Origin: Billgrantia pellis
Lineage (GTDB): Bacteria > Pseudomonadota > Gammaproteobacteria > Pseudomonadales > Halomonadaceae
Direction: 5' to 3'
Length of the DNA stretch: 64,000 nt
Assembly (NCBI RefSeq): GCF_008297955.1
Contig: NZ_VTPY01000001.1
Location: 62,001-126,000, forward strand
This document shows positions 17,839 to 25,910 of this stretch, piece after piece (positions within the stretch are counted from its first letter, which is position 1; every line of letters begins with the position of its first letter). Below the pieces are notes generated by a model that worked only from the letters and a program-made list of their open reading frames with translations, ran no database searches and was not told the origin of the DNA. Made by a program: the position numbers and the translations under genes.

Positions 17839-18431
17839 CACAGTGGAATCGCGAATGCCGCTACCAGGGGCAGCGCGACGTCCCGCTGCTGCTGCCGGAT
17901 GCCTTGCCGGGCCTCGACCGGCTACGCGAGGCGCTGGAAGCGCAGGCCTTCGATGCCGTGCACTGCAGCGATTTGATCCGCTGCCGGCAGACCCTGGCGC
18001 ATGTGATCGAAGGGCGCGAGCGGGCCTGGCCGACGCACTTCGATTCGCGCTTGCGCGAACTCGACTTCGGCGATTACGAGGGGCGAACCTACGAAGAGCT
18101 CAAGGACCTTGAGGCCTATCGTGTCTGGATCGACAGCGCGGGCGAGCAGGCCCCGCCAGGAGGGGAGTCCACCGCCGAGCTGCGCCAGCGGCTCGAGGCC
18201 TGGTTTGCCGAACTGTTGGCCGGCTGCTCTCCGCATGGCCAGCACCGCGCCCTGGTCGTCACCCACGGCGGCGTGATTCGCGAGCTGCGCCGGCGCTTCG
18301 AGGCCATCGGCTTCTGGGAAGGCGGCGTCAGCCAAGCCGAAGGGCGCCGATTCCTCTTCACTCATGACGGGGAGCCTTGGCAATGCAGCTCTTCCTCGGC
18401 GGTACCTGCGCCGGCAAGCGCGGTGTCGTAA
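17793..18431 (+). CDS. cobC: Alpha-ribazole phosphatase, histidine phosphatase family
   Basis: A 212-residue phosphoglycerate-mutase-like phosphatase. The catalytic RHG is in VVRHGLTQWN near residue 11; the second catalytic histidine is in VVTHGGVIREL near residue 158. Together with cobS it completes the nucleotide loop by removing the phosphate from adenosylcobalamin-5'-phosphate or alpha-ribazole phosphate. The ATG at 17793 has GAGGGAGGAGAG directly upstream and overlaps cobS by 46 bases. The final ~15 residues overlap the next gene and are Ser/Ala-rich. Confidence 0.88.
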   Translation: MAAGRLELVVVRHGLTQWNRECRYQGQRDVPLLLPDALPGLDRLREALEAQAFDAVHCSDLIRCRQTLAHVIEGRERAWPTHFDSRLRELDFGDYEGRTYEELKDLEAYRVWIDSAGEQAPPGGESTAELRQRLEAWFAELLAGCSPHGQHRALVVTHGGVIRELRRRFEAIGFWEGGVSQAEGRRFLFTHDGEPWQCSSSSAVPAPASAVS

Positions 18432-18814
18432 GGCAGCGCTTCGATTCCCCCTGCTGGCACTCGGCCTACCATGACTGTCGGCTCGAGACATGGCGCATGG
18501 CTGCCGCCTCGTCGCAGTGTCTGGTGCTGGAAGGGTGGGAGCGCTGGATCGCCGCTCGGCTCACTGCAGAGCTCGACGACGACAGGCTGCGCGACATCAT
18601 GGCCATCGAGCTCGACGCGCTACGAGCCTGGGAAGCCGAGCAGGGCGGTGAGGCCGTGCTGATCCTGCTCGAGATGGGGCGAGGTATCGTGCCGTTCGCC
18701 CCCGAGGCGCGGCGTCTGCGCGACCTCAACGGTTGGCTCGCCCAGGATGCCGCGTCGCGCTGCGAGCGGGTATGGTACGTCCGGAACGGCTTGTGCAGGT
18801 CGCTAAGTTATTGA
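18383..18814 (+). CDS. Degenerate CobU-like nucleotide-binding protein
   Basis: A 143-residue protein that looks like a shortened second member of the CobU family. The N-terminal P-loop reads GGTCAGKR instead of GGxRSGKS/T, replacing the magnesium-binding Ser/Thr by Arg. HDCRLETW aligns with the histidine-containing guanylylation region, and LEMGRGIVPFAPEARRLRDLNGWL matches the C-terminal CobU motif better than the true cobU does. It overlaps cobC by 49 bases and closes the operon. Whether it is catalytic, a partner of CobU, or decaying is unknown. Confidence 0.7.
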   Translation: MQLFLGGTCAGKRGVVRQRFDSPCWHSAYHDCRLETWRMAAASSQCLVLEGWERWIAARLTAELDDDRLRDIMAIELDALRAWEAEQGGEAVLILLEMGRGIVPFAPEARRLRDLNGWLAQDAASRCERVWYVRNGLCRSLSY

Positions 18815-18842
18815 TCTGTTTAAAACTGAGCGCAACGATACG

Positions 18843-18871
18843 TTGACGCCCAGCATGGGGATTGCTAGTTT
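18843..18871 (+). promoter_or_regulatory. Sigma-70-type promoter of the riboswitch transcript
   Basis: TTGACG (18843-18848), a 17-base spacer and TAGTTT (18866-18871). It lies about 70 bases before the cobalamin aptamer and 30 bases after the preceding stop, so it most likely starts the btuB leader RNA. Confidence 0.6.
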
Positions 18872-18939
18872 ATGCCCACTCTCAGGTGCCTCATTCAAGG
18901 AACTGCCGTGCAATGCCTTGCTGCATTGTCGCTGCGGTG

Positions 18940-19125
18940 ATCTACGAGGTTAAACGGGAAGTCGGTGATTCCACGTGGAAGAACCCGACGCTGCCCCCGC
19001 AACGGTGATCGAGTCTGGGTCCGTCATACGCCACTGTGCCTGGCATGGGAAGGCGACGTTCCCGAAGCGGCTGCTGTCAGCCATCGCTTCGCTCGTAAGC
19101 CCGGAGACCGGCCGAGAGACCATGC
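18940..19125 (+). ncRNA. Cobalamin riboswitch
   Basis: An adenosylcobalamin-type aptamer in the 439-base leader of btuB. Visible conserved parts in order: GGTTAAACGGGAA near 18948, CGCTGCCCCCGCAACGGTGA at 18989-19008, the CCACTGTG...TGGGAAGGCG segment near 19031-19054, CGAAGC near 19063, and the B12 box region AAGCCCGGAGACCGGCC ending at 19113. Binding of cobalamin should lower expression of btuB and probably of the btuFCD genes after it. I cannot settle whether control is by termination or by hiding the ribosome site near 19240. The downstream boundary is approximate. Confidence 0.95.
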
Positions 19126-19253
19126 CGGGTTGCGGTGGGCGACCGGAGGCAGGGCAGAAGCCGCTGTTACCCTCTCCCTTCCTCGATCCCTTCAAGCCGA
19201 CCCGGTTTCGTATAGAGACCGTGCGGGTAGGCACGGCGAGCAAGGGAATCAGA

Positions 19254-21107
19254 ATGAAAACCAAGCATTACTCAGCCGCGCAGGGGCTGGCCCTCTTCGG
19301 CCTGGCAGCCCTTCCCCTGGCCATTCAGGCCCAGACCACGGCCAGCGAGAACGTCGATACCGTCGCCCTCAACCCGCTGGTAGTCACCGCCACCCTGGCG
19401 CCGCGCACCGCCGAGGAAACCCTCTCTTCCGTTACCGTTCTCGACGAGGCCACCCTGCGCCGCCAGGACCCCGCCAGCATTACCGATCTGCTGCGCGGCC
19501 AGCCGGGGGTGGATGTCACCACTAACGGTAGTTTCGGCAAGAACAGCAGCGTTTATCTGCGTGGTACCGGAAACGAGTCGACACTGCTGATGATCGACGG
19601 CATTCGCCTGCGCTCGGCGACGGCGGGTGGCGCGGCCTGGCAGTTCCTCGACCCGCGCATGTTCCAACGCGCCGAGATCGTGCGCGGTCCGCGCGGCAGC
19701 CTGTACGGCGCCGATGCCGTGGGCGGCGTGGTGCAGCTCCTTACCCACGAGGCTCAGGAGGGCGACCCGCAACCGACGATTTCTCTTGGCGGCGGCTCCT
19801 TCGATACTAAGCGGGTGAGCACCACGCTTTCCGGTACCAACGGTGGCACGCGCTACAGCTTCGCCGCCAGTCATTTCGCTACCGATGGCGAGCCTGTGCG
19901 CCGCGGTGGCGAAGACATGGGGTATGACAATACGTCAGTGTTGGCTCGTATTGCCCATACTTTCGAAAATGATGCGGAAGTAGGCGTGCTGGCCTTGCGT
20001 GCCCGTGGCAACACGGAGTTCGATCGCTTCGGGGCGCCGTCCGATACGGACTTCGTCCAACAAGTCGCAGGTATCTATGGGGAAATCCCCTTCACCGACA
20101 CTTGGCGTAGCCGTCTCACACTGAGTGAATCCCGCGATGAGCAGGATACGAGCTACACCACCGGCACCAGCCTTTTCGACACGCGTAGCCGGGCGGCTCG
20201 CTGGGACAATACCCTGGATTTCGGCCCCCATCAGCTGGTGGTAGGCTCCGAATACATGCATGATGCCATCGAGGCGACCGACGAATTCGTCGAGGAAAGC
20301 CGCGACAATGTCGCCGTGTATGCCCAGGCGCTGCTCGACTTCAGTCCCTTCTCCATCCAGACGAGTTTGCGTCACGATGACAACGAAGCCTTTGGCCGGG
20401 AACTGACCGGGGGCATCGCACTGGGGTTCGAGCTCGATGCTCGACATACGCTCCGCGCCAGTTACGGCACTGCCTTCCGTGCCCCCACGTTCAATGATCT
20501 CTACTACCGGGACGAGTGGGGCAGCGAGGGCAATCCGGACGTCGATGCCGAAACTTCCCGCACTTTCGAGCTGGGTGCCAGAGGCCAGTATCGCAGCGGC
20601 TTCTGGGATCTGGCCGTTTACCAGAGCGATATCGATGATCTCATCGCCTGGACGCCCGACCCTGCCGACCCGTTTCGCTGGACCCCAATGAACGTCAACG
20701 AGGCCCGTATTCGAGGTATCGAGCTCGCTACCGGTATCGAACTCCAGCACTGGACCTTGCAGACGGCCCTGACCTGGATCGATCCGGAAAATCGAAGCGG
20801 TGCCAATGCGGGCAATCGTATCCAGCGCCGAGCCAGTCAGAGCGCACGTTTCGACGTGGATCGCGAGCTGGGCGAGTGGTCGCTGGGCGGCTCCTGGATC
20901 GTTCAGGGGCATCGCTACGATGATGCCGCGAACGAAGATCGAATCGGCGGCTTCGGGCTGCTCAACCTGCGTGCCGGCTGGCAGTTCGCCCCGCTGTGGT
21001 CGGCCCGCCTGACGGTGGAGAACGCCCTGGACAAGGAGTACGAGACTTCCCGTGACTACCTCAACGCCGGCCGTGCGGCCTTCGTCAGTGTCCACTTCGG
21101 CCGGTAA
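19254..21107 (+). CDS. btuB: TonB-dependent cobalamin receptor
   Basis: A 617-residue outer-membrane receptor. A signal peptide (residues ~1-25, ending AIQAQ) is followed by a TonB-box-like NPLVVTATLAPRT, a plug domain with GQPGVDVTTNGS and VRGPRGSLYGADAVGGVV, and a C-terminal beta-barrel ending in the aromatic-terminated strand FVSVHFGR. It imports cobalamin/cobinamide into the periplasm, powered by TonB-ExbBD encoded elsewhere. The ATG at 19254 follows AAGGGA; the frame remains open upstream through the riboswitch but that stretch is RNA leader. Confidence 0.94.
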   Translation: MKTKHYSAAQGLALFGLAALPLAIQAQTTASENVDTVALNPLVVTATLAPRTAEETLSSVTVLDEATLRRQDPASITDLLRGQPGVDVTTNGSFGKNSSVYLRGTGNESTLLMIDGIRLRSATAGGAAWQFLDPRMFQRAEIVRGPRGSLYGADAVGGVVQLLTHEAQEGDPQPTISLGGGSFDTKRVSTTLSGTNGGTRYSFAASHFATDGEPVRRGGEDMGYDNTSVLARIAHTFENDAEVGVLALRARGNTEFDRFGAPSDTDFVQQVAGIYGEIPFTDTWRSRLTLSESRDEQDTSYTTGTSLFDTRSRAARWDNTLDFGPHQLVVGSEYMHDAIEATDEFVEESRDNVAVYAQALLDFSPFSIQTSLRHDDNEAFGRELTGGIALGFELDARHTLRASYGTAFRAPTFNDLYYRDEWGSEGNPDVDAETSRTFELGARGQYRSGFWDLAVYQSDIDDLIAWTPDPADPFRWTPMNVNEARIRGIELATGIELQHWTLQTALTWIDPENRSGANAGNRIQRRASQSARFDVDRELGEWSLGGSWIVQGHRYDDAANEDRIGGFGLLNLRAGWQFAPLWSARLTVENALDKEYETSRDYLNAGRAAFVSVHFGR

Positions 21108-22023
21108 GGGTCGATTCGGCGGGGCCCTTGGCCCCGCTGCATTTTCCTGCGCCTTGCTGGCGCTGACCCTGTCGGGGCCGGTGGCCGGCGAGGCGCATGC
21201 CGATGCGATCTGCGCCATCGACGATCACGACCGCGAGGTGTGTCTCGACCAGCCTGCCGAGCGCATTGCGGCGCTCTCGCCCGGTGCCACCGAGCTGGTC
21301 TACGCCGCCGGGGCGGGGGAGAAGGTGGTCGCGGTGGTGGCCTTCAGCGATTATCCGCCCGAGGCCAGGGACGTGCCGTCGGTGGGCAGCCACACCCGCA
21401 TGGATCTGGAAACCCTGGTGACGCGGACCCCTGACCTGGTGATCGGTTGGGTGACCGGCAATCCGCCCGAGCAGCTCGAGACCATCGAGGCGCTGGGCGT
21501 GCCGGTGTTCTATATCGAACCGCGGGACTTCGAGGGCGTTTCCAGCGCCATTGAACGGCTGGCGCTGCTGGCGGGTACCCGCGAGGAGGGTGACCAGGTC
21601 GCTGCCGAGTTTCGCCAGGGCATGGCGGCGCTGGCCGAGCGCTATGCCGATGCCGAGCCGGTGCCGGTATTCTATCAGGTGTGGGACGAGCCGCTGATGA
21701 CCGTCAATGATGAACACCTGATCGGCAAGGTACTGACCCTTTGTGGCGGCATCAACGTCTTCGGCGAGCTGTCGCGGCTGGTGCCGCGCATCGGCGACGA
21801 GGCGGTGCTGGAAGCCGATCCTGAGGCGATACTGGCCGGTGGCATGGGCGAGGAGAATCGCGACTGGCTCACCCACTGGCAGCAGTATCCGGAACTGACG
21901 GCGGTGCGTCGCGACAACCTCTATTTCGTGCCGCCGTCGTTGATCCAGCGTCCTACGCCGAGGCTGCTGGAAGGCAGCCGGCTCTTCTGCGAGAGGCTCG
22001 ACGATGCCCGCGAGCAGCGCTGA
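21088..22023 (+). CDS. btuF: Periplasmic cobalamin-binding protein
   Basis: About 311 residues, helical-backbone metal/corrinoid-binding fold. A signal peptide (hydrophobic core near residues 12-30, cleavage near GEAHA) precedes AERIAALSPGATELVYAAGAG, the family start, and PSVGSHTRMDLETLV. It hands corrinoids from the periplasm to BtuCD. The GTG at 21088 gives a compact signal peptide and overlaps btuB by 20 bases; a GTG at 21052 would give twelve more residues. Coding overlap with btuB indicates coupling in the riboswitch-controlled operon. Confidence 0.9.
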   Translation: MSTSAGKGRFGGALGPAAFSCALLALTLSGPVAGEAHADAICAIDDHDREVCLDQPAERIAALSPGATELVYAAGAGEKVVAVVAFSDYPPEARDVPSVGSHTRMDLETLVTRTPDLVIGWVTGNPPEQLETIEALGVPVFYIEPRDFEGVSSAIERLALLAGTREEGDQVAAEFRQGMAALAERYADAEPVPVFYQVWDEPLMTVNDEHLIGKVLTLCGGINVFGELSRLVPRIGDEAVLEADPEAILAGGMGEENRDWLTHWQQYPELTAVRRDNLYFVPPSLIQRPTPRLLEGSRLFCERLDDAREQR

Positions 22024-23011
22024 GGTGTTGGCGATGCCGGGCCGACGTTCGCTGTGGCCACCGTTAGCGGCGTTCGCGCTGCTGGGCCTGGCGGCGCTGC
22101 TGCTGTCGGTCACGTTGGGCAGTGCCTCGCTCTCGCCCGGTGACGTGTGGGCAGTGATGCGAGGCGAGGGCAGTCCCCTGGCGCGCACGTTGATCCTGGA
22201 GCTGCGCGTTCCTCGCGCCCTGTCGGCCTTCGCCACTGGCGGGCTGCTGGCTATGGCGGGGGCGCTGATGCAGGTGCTACTGCGCAATCCGCTGGCCGAT
22301 CCCTACGTGCTGGGTCTCTCCGGTGGCGCCTCGGTGGGGGCGCTGGCGGCGATGCTTGCCGGGTTGGGCGGGGCGGTGATCAGCGGCTCGGCTTTCGCCG
22401 GGGCTTTCCTCTCGACGCTGCTGGTTTTTGGCCTGGCCCACGGCACCGGCAGCTGGACGCCATCCCGCCTGCTGCTCACCGGCGTGGTGGTGGCCGCCGG
22501 CTGGGGCGCGGTGATCACGCTGATGCTGGCAATAAGCCCCGCCGAACGCCTGCCCGGCATGCTCTACTGGCTGATGGGAGATCTCTCCTATGCGCGCTCC
22601 CCCTGGCCGCCGCTGGCGCTGCTGCTGCTCATCTGTCTGCTGCTGGCCCCGCTAGGACGCAGCCTCAATGTGCTGGCCCGCGGGCCGTTGCAAGCCGCAG
22701 CGCTGGGCATCAACGTGCGCCCGCTGGAGTGGACGATCTATCTTACCGCCAGCGTGCTCACCGCGATGGCGGTGACTACCGCCGGCAGCATCGGCTTCGT
22801 CGGTCTGGTGGTGCCGCACATGCTGCGCCTGGTACTGGGCAACGACCAGCGCCTGATCTTGCCGGCCTGTGCTCTGGCCGGCGGCATCCTGCTGGTGCTG
22901 GCCGATACCTTGGCGCGTACCCTGATCGCGCCGGAACAGCTGCCGGTGGGGGTGATCACGGCGCTGCTCGGCGTGCCCACCTTCCTTTTCCTGCTGTACC
23001 GGAGCCGCTGA
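22004..23011 (+). CDS. btuC: Cobalamin ABC transporter permease
   Basis: A 335-residue FecCD-family permease with about ten transmembrane helices. Conserved: RVPRALSAFATGGLLAMAGALMQ, LLRNPLADPYVLGLSGGASVGAL, and GSIGFVGLVVPHMLR near residue 262, the loop that contacts the ATPase. It forms the inner-membrane channel for corrinoids with BtuD. The ATG at 22004 overlaps btuF by 20 bases; an in-frame ATG at 22034 is an alternative. Its stop overlaps the btuD start (TGATG). Confidence 0.93.
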   Translation: MPASSAEVLAMPGRRSLWPPLAAFALLGLAALLLSVTLGSASLSPGDVWAVMRGEGSPLARTLILELRVPRALSAFATGGLLAMAGALMQVLLRNPLADPYVLGLSGGASVGALAAMLAGLGGAVISGSAFAGAFLSTLLVFGLAHGTGSWTPSRLLLTGVVVAAGWGAVITLMLAISPAERLPGMLYWLMGDLSYARSPWPPLALLLLICLLLAPLGRSLNVLARGPLQAAALGINVRPLEWTIYLTASVLTAMAVTTAGSIGFVGLVVPHMLRLVLGNDQRLILPACALAGGILLVLADTLARTLIAPEQLPVGVITALLGVPTFLFLLYRSR

Positions 23012-23778
23012 TGAATCGCCTCGAGATCAGCGAGCTGGTGGTCGACGTGCCGGGGCGCCGCGACGGTCGCCCGCTGTCGCTCAGCGTCGAACCGGGGCAG
23101 GTATGGGGCGTGCTGGGACCCAATGGCGCGGGGAAGACCACGTTGCTGCATACGCTGGCCGGGCTGCGAGCGCCGCGTGCCGGTGAGATCAGGCTCGATG
23201 GCAGGCCCTTGGCGACGCTCAAGCGCCGCCAGGTGGCCCAGCATCTCGGCCTGGTCTTCCAGGAGCGCCAGGACGGTTTCCCGGCCACGGTATTGGAGAC
23301 GGCGCTGATTGGCCGTCACCCCTATCTTTCGCCATGGCGCATGGAGGGAGGTGAGGACTTGCGTCTAGCCCAGGCGGCGCTCGAACGCCTCGACGTGGCC
23401 CACTTGGCGGATCGTCTGGTGAGCACGCTTTCCGGCGGCGAACGCCAGCGTGTCGCCATCGCCACGGTGCTGACCCAGGCGCCGGCGCTATGGCTCGCCG
23501 ACGAACCGACCAACCATCTGGATCTGCACCACCAGACCGAGGTGATGGCGCTGTTGGCTGAACAGGCCGCCGAAGGCAGGGCGGTGATGATGTGCCTGCA
23601 CGACCTCAATCTGGCGTCGCGCTGGTGCGACCACTTGCTGCTGCTCTATCCCGATGGCGAGGCGTGCTGGGGGCCAAGCGACGCCTTGCTGGTGCCCGCC
23701 GCCCTGGAGCGGCTCTACGGCCAGCGCCTGGCCACGGCGGAGATCGGCGGTGCTCCCGTTTTCGTTCCCGTGAGGTGA
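23011..23778 (+). CDS. btuD: Cobalamin ABC transporter ATPase
   Basis: A 255-residue ABC ATPase: Walker A GPNGAGKTT near residue 37, Q-loop in VFQERQDGF, signature LSGGERQRV near residue 140, Walker B LWLADEPTNHLD, and the switch histidine in MMCLHDLNLA. It powers BtuC. Start-stop overlap of one base with btuC. The gene ends the btuBFCD run; the next gene starts 244 bases later. Confidence 0.94.
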   Translation: MNRLEISELVVDVPGRRDGRPLSLSVEPGQVWGVLGPNGAGKTTLLHTLAGLRAPRAGEIRLDGRPLATLKRRQVAQHLGLVFQERQDGFPATVLETALIGRHPYLSPWRMEGGEDLRLAQAALERLDVAHLADRLVSTLSGGERQRVAIATVLTQAPALWLADEPTNHLDLHHQTEVMALLAEQAAEGRAVMMCLHDLNLASRWCDHLLLLYPDGEACWGPSDALLVPAALERLYGQRLATAEIGGAPVFVPVR

Positions 23779-24022
23779 CATGATTGCCACGACGATTCGC
23801 GGCGAAGCCCATGCCTCCCCCAGGTTGCCGCGCCGGGCTCCGGCTACATTCCCTCGGCATCATTGACGGTGGCGGACCCCCTCGGGGCGGCGGGTTATGA
23901 CATGCGGGTACGCAAGCTCGCCGCTCGGCCGACTAGACTCCCTGACAGACAGGCAGCATGGGGGTGGGGCATTACGCCACGCCGGTTTGTCTCAAGGAAG
24001 TCGAAACCAGGGAGGTCTCATC
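23779..24022. other. Intergenic region after btuD
   Basis: 244 bases without a convincing gene. It contains a GC-rich CCCCTCGGGG self-complementary stretch near 23879 but no clear intrinsic terminator and no second cobalamin aptamer. The ribosome site GGAGGT at 24011-24016 belongs to the next gene. Confidence 0.5.
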
Positions 24023-24883
24023 ATGACGCGTGACACGCTGAGCAACGTGCATGTTCCCATGACGTCCACCAAGAGCGGTACGCTCTACGATATTCTGCCG
24101 GACGTCATGGGCCTGACCGTCAAGATCGTCAATGTCTATTTCGTCGGCGATCCCGAGAGCAACGAGGACTGGGTCTTGGTAGACGCCGGGCTGCCTCACG
24201 AGAAGAACACCCTCCTCGAGGCGGCCGTGCGCCGTTTCGGCAACGAGGCCCGCCCCCGGGCGATCCTGCTCACTCACGGCCATTTCGATCATGTGGGCTC
24301 CGCGGTGGAGCTGGCCGAGCATTGGGATGTGCCGGTTTACGCCCACCCGCTCGAGATGCCCTACCTGGTCGGTGAGGCGCGCTACCCCGCCCCCGACAGT
24401 GAAGTGGAAGGCGGCATGGTGGCCAGCATGTCGCGTTTCTTTCCCACCCAGCCCATCGACCTGCGCCCGCGAGTACAGGCACTTCCGGAGGACGGCAACG
24501 TACCCGCCATGCCGGGCTGGCGCTGGGTGCCGACGCCCGGTCACAGTTCCGGCCATGTCTCCTTCTTCCGCGAAACGGACCGGGCCCTGATCGTCGGCGA
24601 TGCCTTCGTCACCGTGCGCCAGGACGAGCTGTACCAGGTCCTGACCCAGCGTCAGGAACTCAGCGGTCCGCCACGCTACTTCACGCCCGACTGGGATACC
24701 GCTCGCGACTCCGTGAGGCGCCTGGCCGAACTTGGACCCGAAACCGCGATGACCGGCCACGGCGTTCCCATGAAAGGCGAGGCGATGCGTCGCGACCTGA
24801 GCGAACTGGCCGCCAACTTCGATCGCGTGGCGCGGCCGGCCTATGGCCGCAGCGTCGATAACGATCCCGACAAGGGGGTCTGA
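24023..24883 (+). CDS. Metallo-beta-lactamase-fold hydrolase
   Basis: A 286-residue cytosolic hydrolase with a complete set of dinuclear zinc ligands: HGHFDH at residues 85-90, H174 in PGHSSGHVS, D193 in VGDAF and a C-terminal histidine in MTGHGVP. The start at 24023 has GGAGGT seven bases upstream. It sits between the btu genes and cobO, 18 bases before cobO, so the two are probably co-transcribed. Family members include glyoxalase II, lactonases and phosphodiesterases; a corrinoid-related role is only suggested by position. Confidence 0.85.
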   Translation: MTRDTLSNVHVPMTSTKSGTLYDILPDVMGLTVKIVNVYFVGDPESNEDWVLVDAGLPHEKNTLLEAAVRRFGNEARPRAILLTHGHFDHVGSAVELAEHWDVPVYAHPLEMPYLVGEARYPAPDSEVEGGMVASMSRFFPTQPIDLRPRVQALPEDGNVPAMPGWRWVPTPGHSSGHVSFFRETDRALIVGDAFVTVRQDELYQVLTQRQELSGPPRYFTPDWDTARDSVRRLAELGPETAMTGHGVPMKGEAMRRDLSELAANFDRVARPAYGRSVDNDPDKGV

Positions 24884-24901
24884 ACCGTTACCGAGGAGAG
24901 C

Positions 24902-25519
24902 ATGCCGATGCAAGACAATGCCAAGAAGCCCCAACGCCACGCCGAACGCATGGCACGCAAGCAGCGCGTCATGCAGGCGCGCATCGCCCGCGCCGACAAG
25001 GAGCAGGGCGTGCTGCTGGTACTCACCGGTCCGGGCAAGGGGAAGAGCAGTTCCGGCTTCGGCATGCTCGCCCGGGCGCTCGGCCACGGCATGAAGGTGG
25101 GCGTGGTCCAATTTATCAAGGGGCGGCGGGAAACCGGCGAGGAAGCCTTCTTCCGTCGTCAGCCGGGTGTCTCCTATCACGTGATGGGAGAGGGCTTTAC
25201 CTGGGATACCCAGAATCGTGAGCGCGACATCCAGGCTGCCGAGGCGGCCTGGGAGGTGGCGCTCGGCATGATCCGGGACCCCAGCTTCAACCTGGTGCTG
25301 CTCGATGAACTCAACATCGCCCTGCGCTACGAGTACCTCGACCTCGACCGCGTGCTCGATGACCTCGAAGCCCGTCCCGACATGCAGCACGTCGTCGTGA
25401 CCGGCCGCTACGCCCCCCAGCCGCTGATTGATCTGGCCGATACCGTCACCGAGATGAGGGTCGTCAAGCACGCCTTCAAGGAACAGGGTATCAAGGCGCA
25501 GAAAGGGGTCGAGCTTTGA
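24902..25519 (+). CDS. cobO: Cob(I)alamin/cob(I)yrinate adenosyltransferase
   Basis: A 205-residue CobO/BtuR/CobA-type enzyme that adds the 5'-deoxyadenosyl ligand to reduced corrinoids. P-loop GPGKGKSSSGFG near residue 43, VVQFIKGRRETGE, and LLDELNIALRYEYLD are all present. The basic, helical N-terminal ~35 residues (many K/R) are typical. It provides adenosylated cobinamide for CobU. Ends 24 bases from the oppositely oriented lipoprotein gene. Confidence 0.94.
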   Translation: MPMQDNAKKPQRHAERMARKQRVMQARIARADKEQGVLLVLTGPGKGKSSSGFGMLARALGHGMKVGVVQFIKGRRETGEEAFFRRQPGVSYHVMGEGFTWDTQNRERDIQAAEAAWEVALGMIRDPSFNLVLLDELNIALRYEYLDLDRVLDDLEARPDMQHVVVTGRYAPQPLIDLADTVTEMRVVKHAFKEQGIKAQKGVEL

Positions 25520-25543
25520 CGACACGCTTCGACCGTGGCCACA

Positions 25544-25762
25544 TCATGGCGAATCGCTCGTTATCGCTTCATGTTGCCTACGATACGTTTCGTAATCGGG
25601 AGGGAGGTGATCGAGACACTCCTCCCGTTGCGCGCCGGGCAATTGGTTGCATTCGTTCAGGTGGTTCTGCTTGATGCCTTCGTAAACGGCGCGTGTGGTG
25701 CAGGAGGCCAGCACCAGCGCTACCAGGCCCAGCAGAATCAGTACCCTGTTGCGTTGTTTCAT
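25544..25762 (-). CDS. Small lipoprotein of unknown function
   Basis: A 72-residue protein with a clear lipoprotein signal: basic MKQRNR, hydrophobic LILLGLVALVL and lipobox LASC with the lipidated cysteine at residue 21. The mature part is ~50 residues, contains CNQLPGAQREECLDHLPPDY with two further cysteines that could form a disulfide. It sits alone on the minus strand between cobO and cobQ. Not recognised beyond resembling short lipoproteins common in Halomonas-like genomes. Confidence 0.75.
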   Translation of the reverse strand: MKQRNRVLILLGLVALVLASCTTRAVYEGIKQNHLNECNQLPGAQREECLDHLPPDYETYRRQHEAITSDSP

Positions 25763-25859
25763 TTACCGTTACCGTCCTTGTCGGCATGTGGGGCGGCATC
25801 TGCCCCGAACGGGCTCCCGTGCCGCTTTGGTATGAGTGCTGTGCCCGAGTGACGCTCGG

Positions 25860-25881
25860 CGAGCCCGTTGCGCAGGGCTCG
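25860..25881 (+). promoter_or_regulatory. Hairpin just upstream of cobQ
   Basis: CGAGCCC (25860-25866) pairs with GGGCTCG (25875-25881), leaving a loop of GTTGCGCA. It precedes the possible cobQ starts at 25887 and 25911 and contains the only purine-rich stretch in front of 25887, so it could limit ribosome access. No T-run follows. Confidence 0.4.
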
Positions 25882-25910
25882 CACTGATGAAGGATAGACA
25901 GACGACTCTT

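Noticed and set aside
16932..18431. A 499-residue protein from the long open frame ending with cobC
   Set aside because: The first ~287 codons are an out-of-frame reading of cobU and cobS; only the part from 17793 has histidine-phosphatase motifs.
18975..19253. An N-terminal extension of btuB through the leader
   Set aside because: The stretch is the riboswitch; the signal peptide and ribosome site place the start at 19254.
25763..25910. A second cobalamin riboswitch before cobQ
   Set aside because: No B12 box and no conserved GCCCCCGCAACGG-type segment; only a small hairpin is present.
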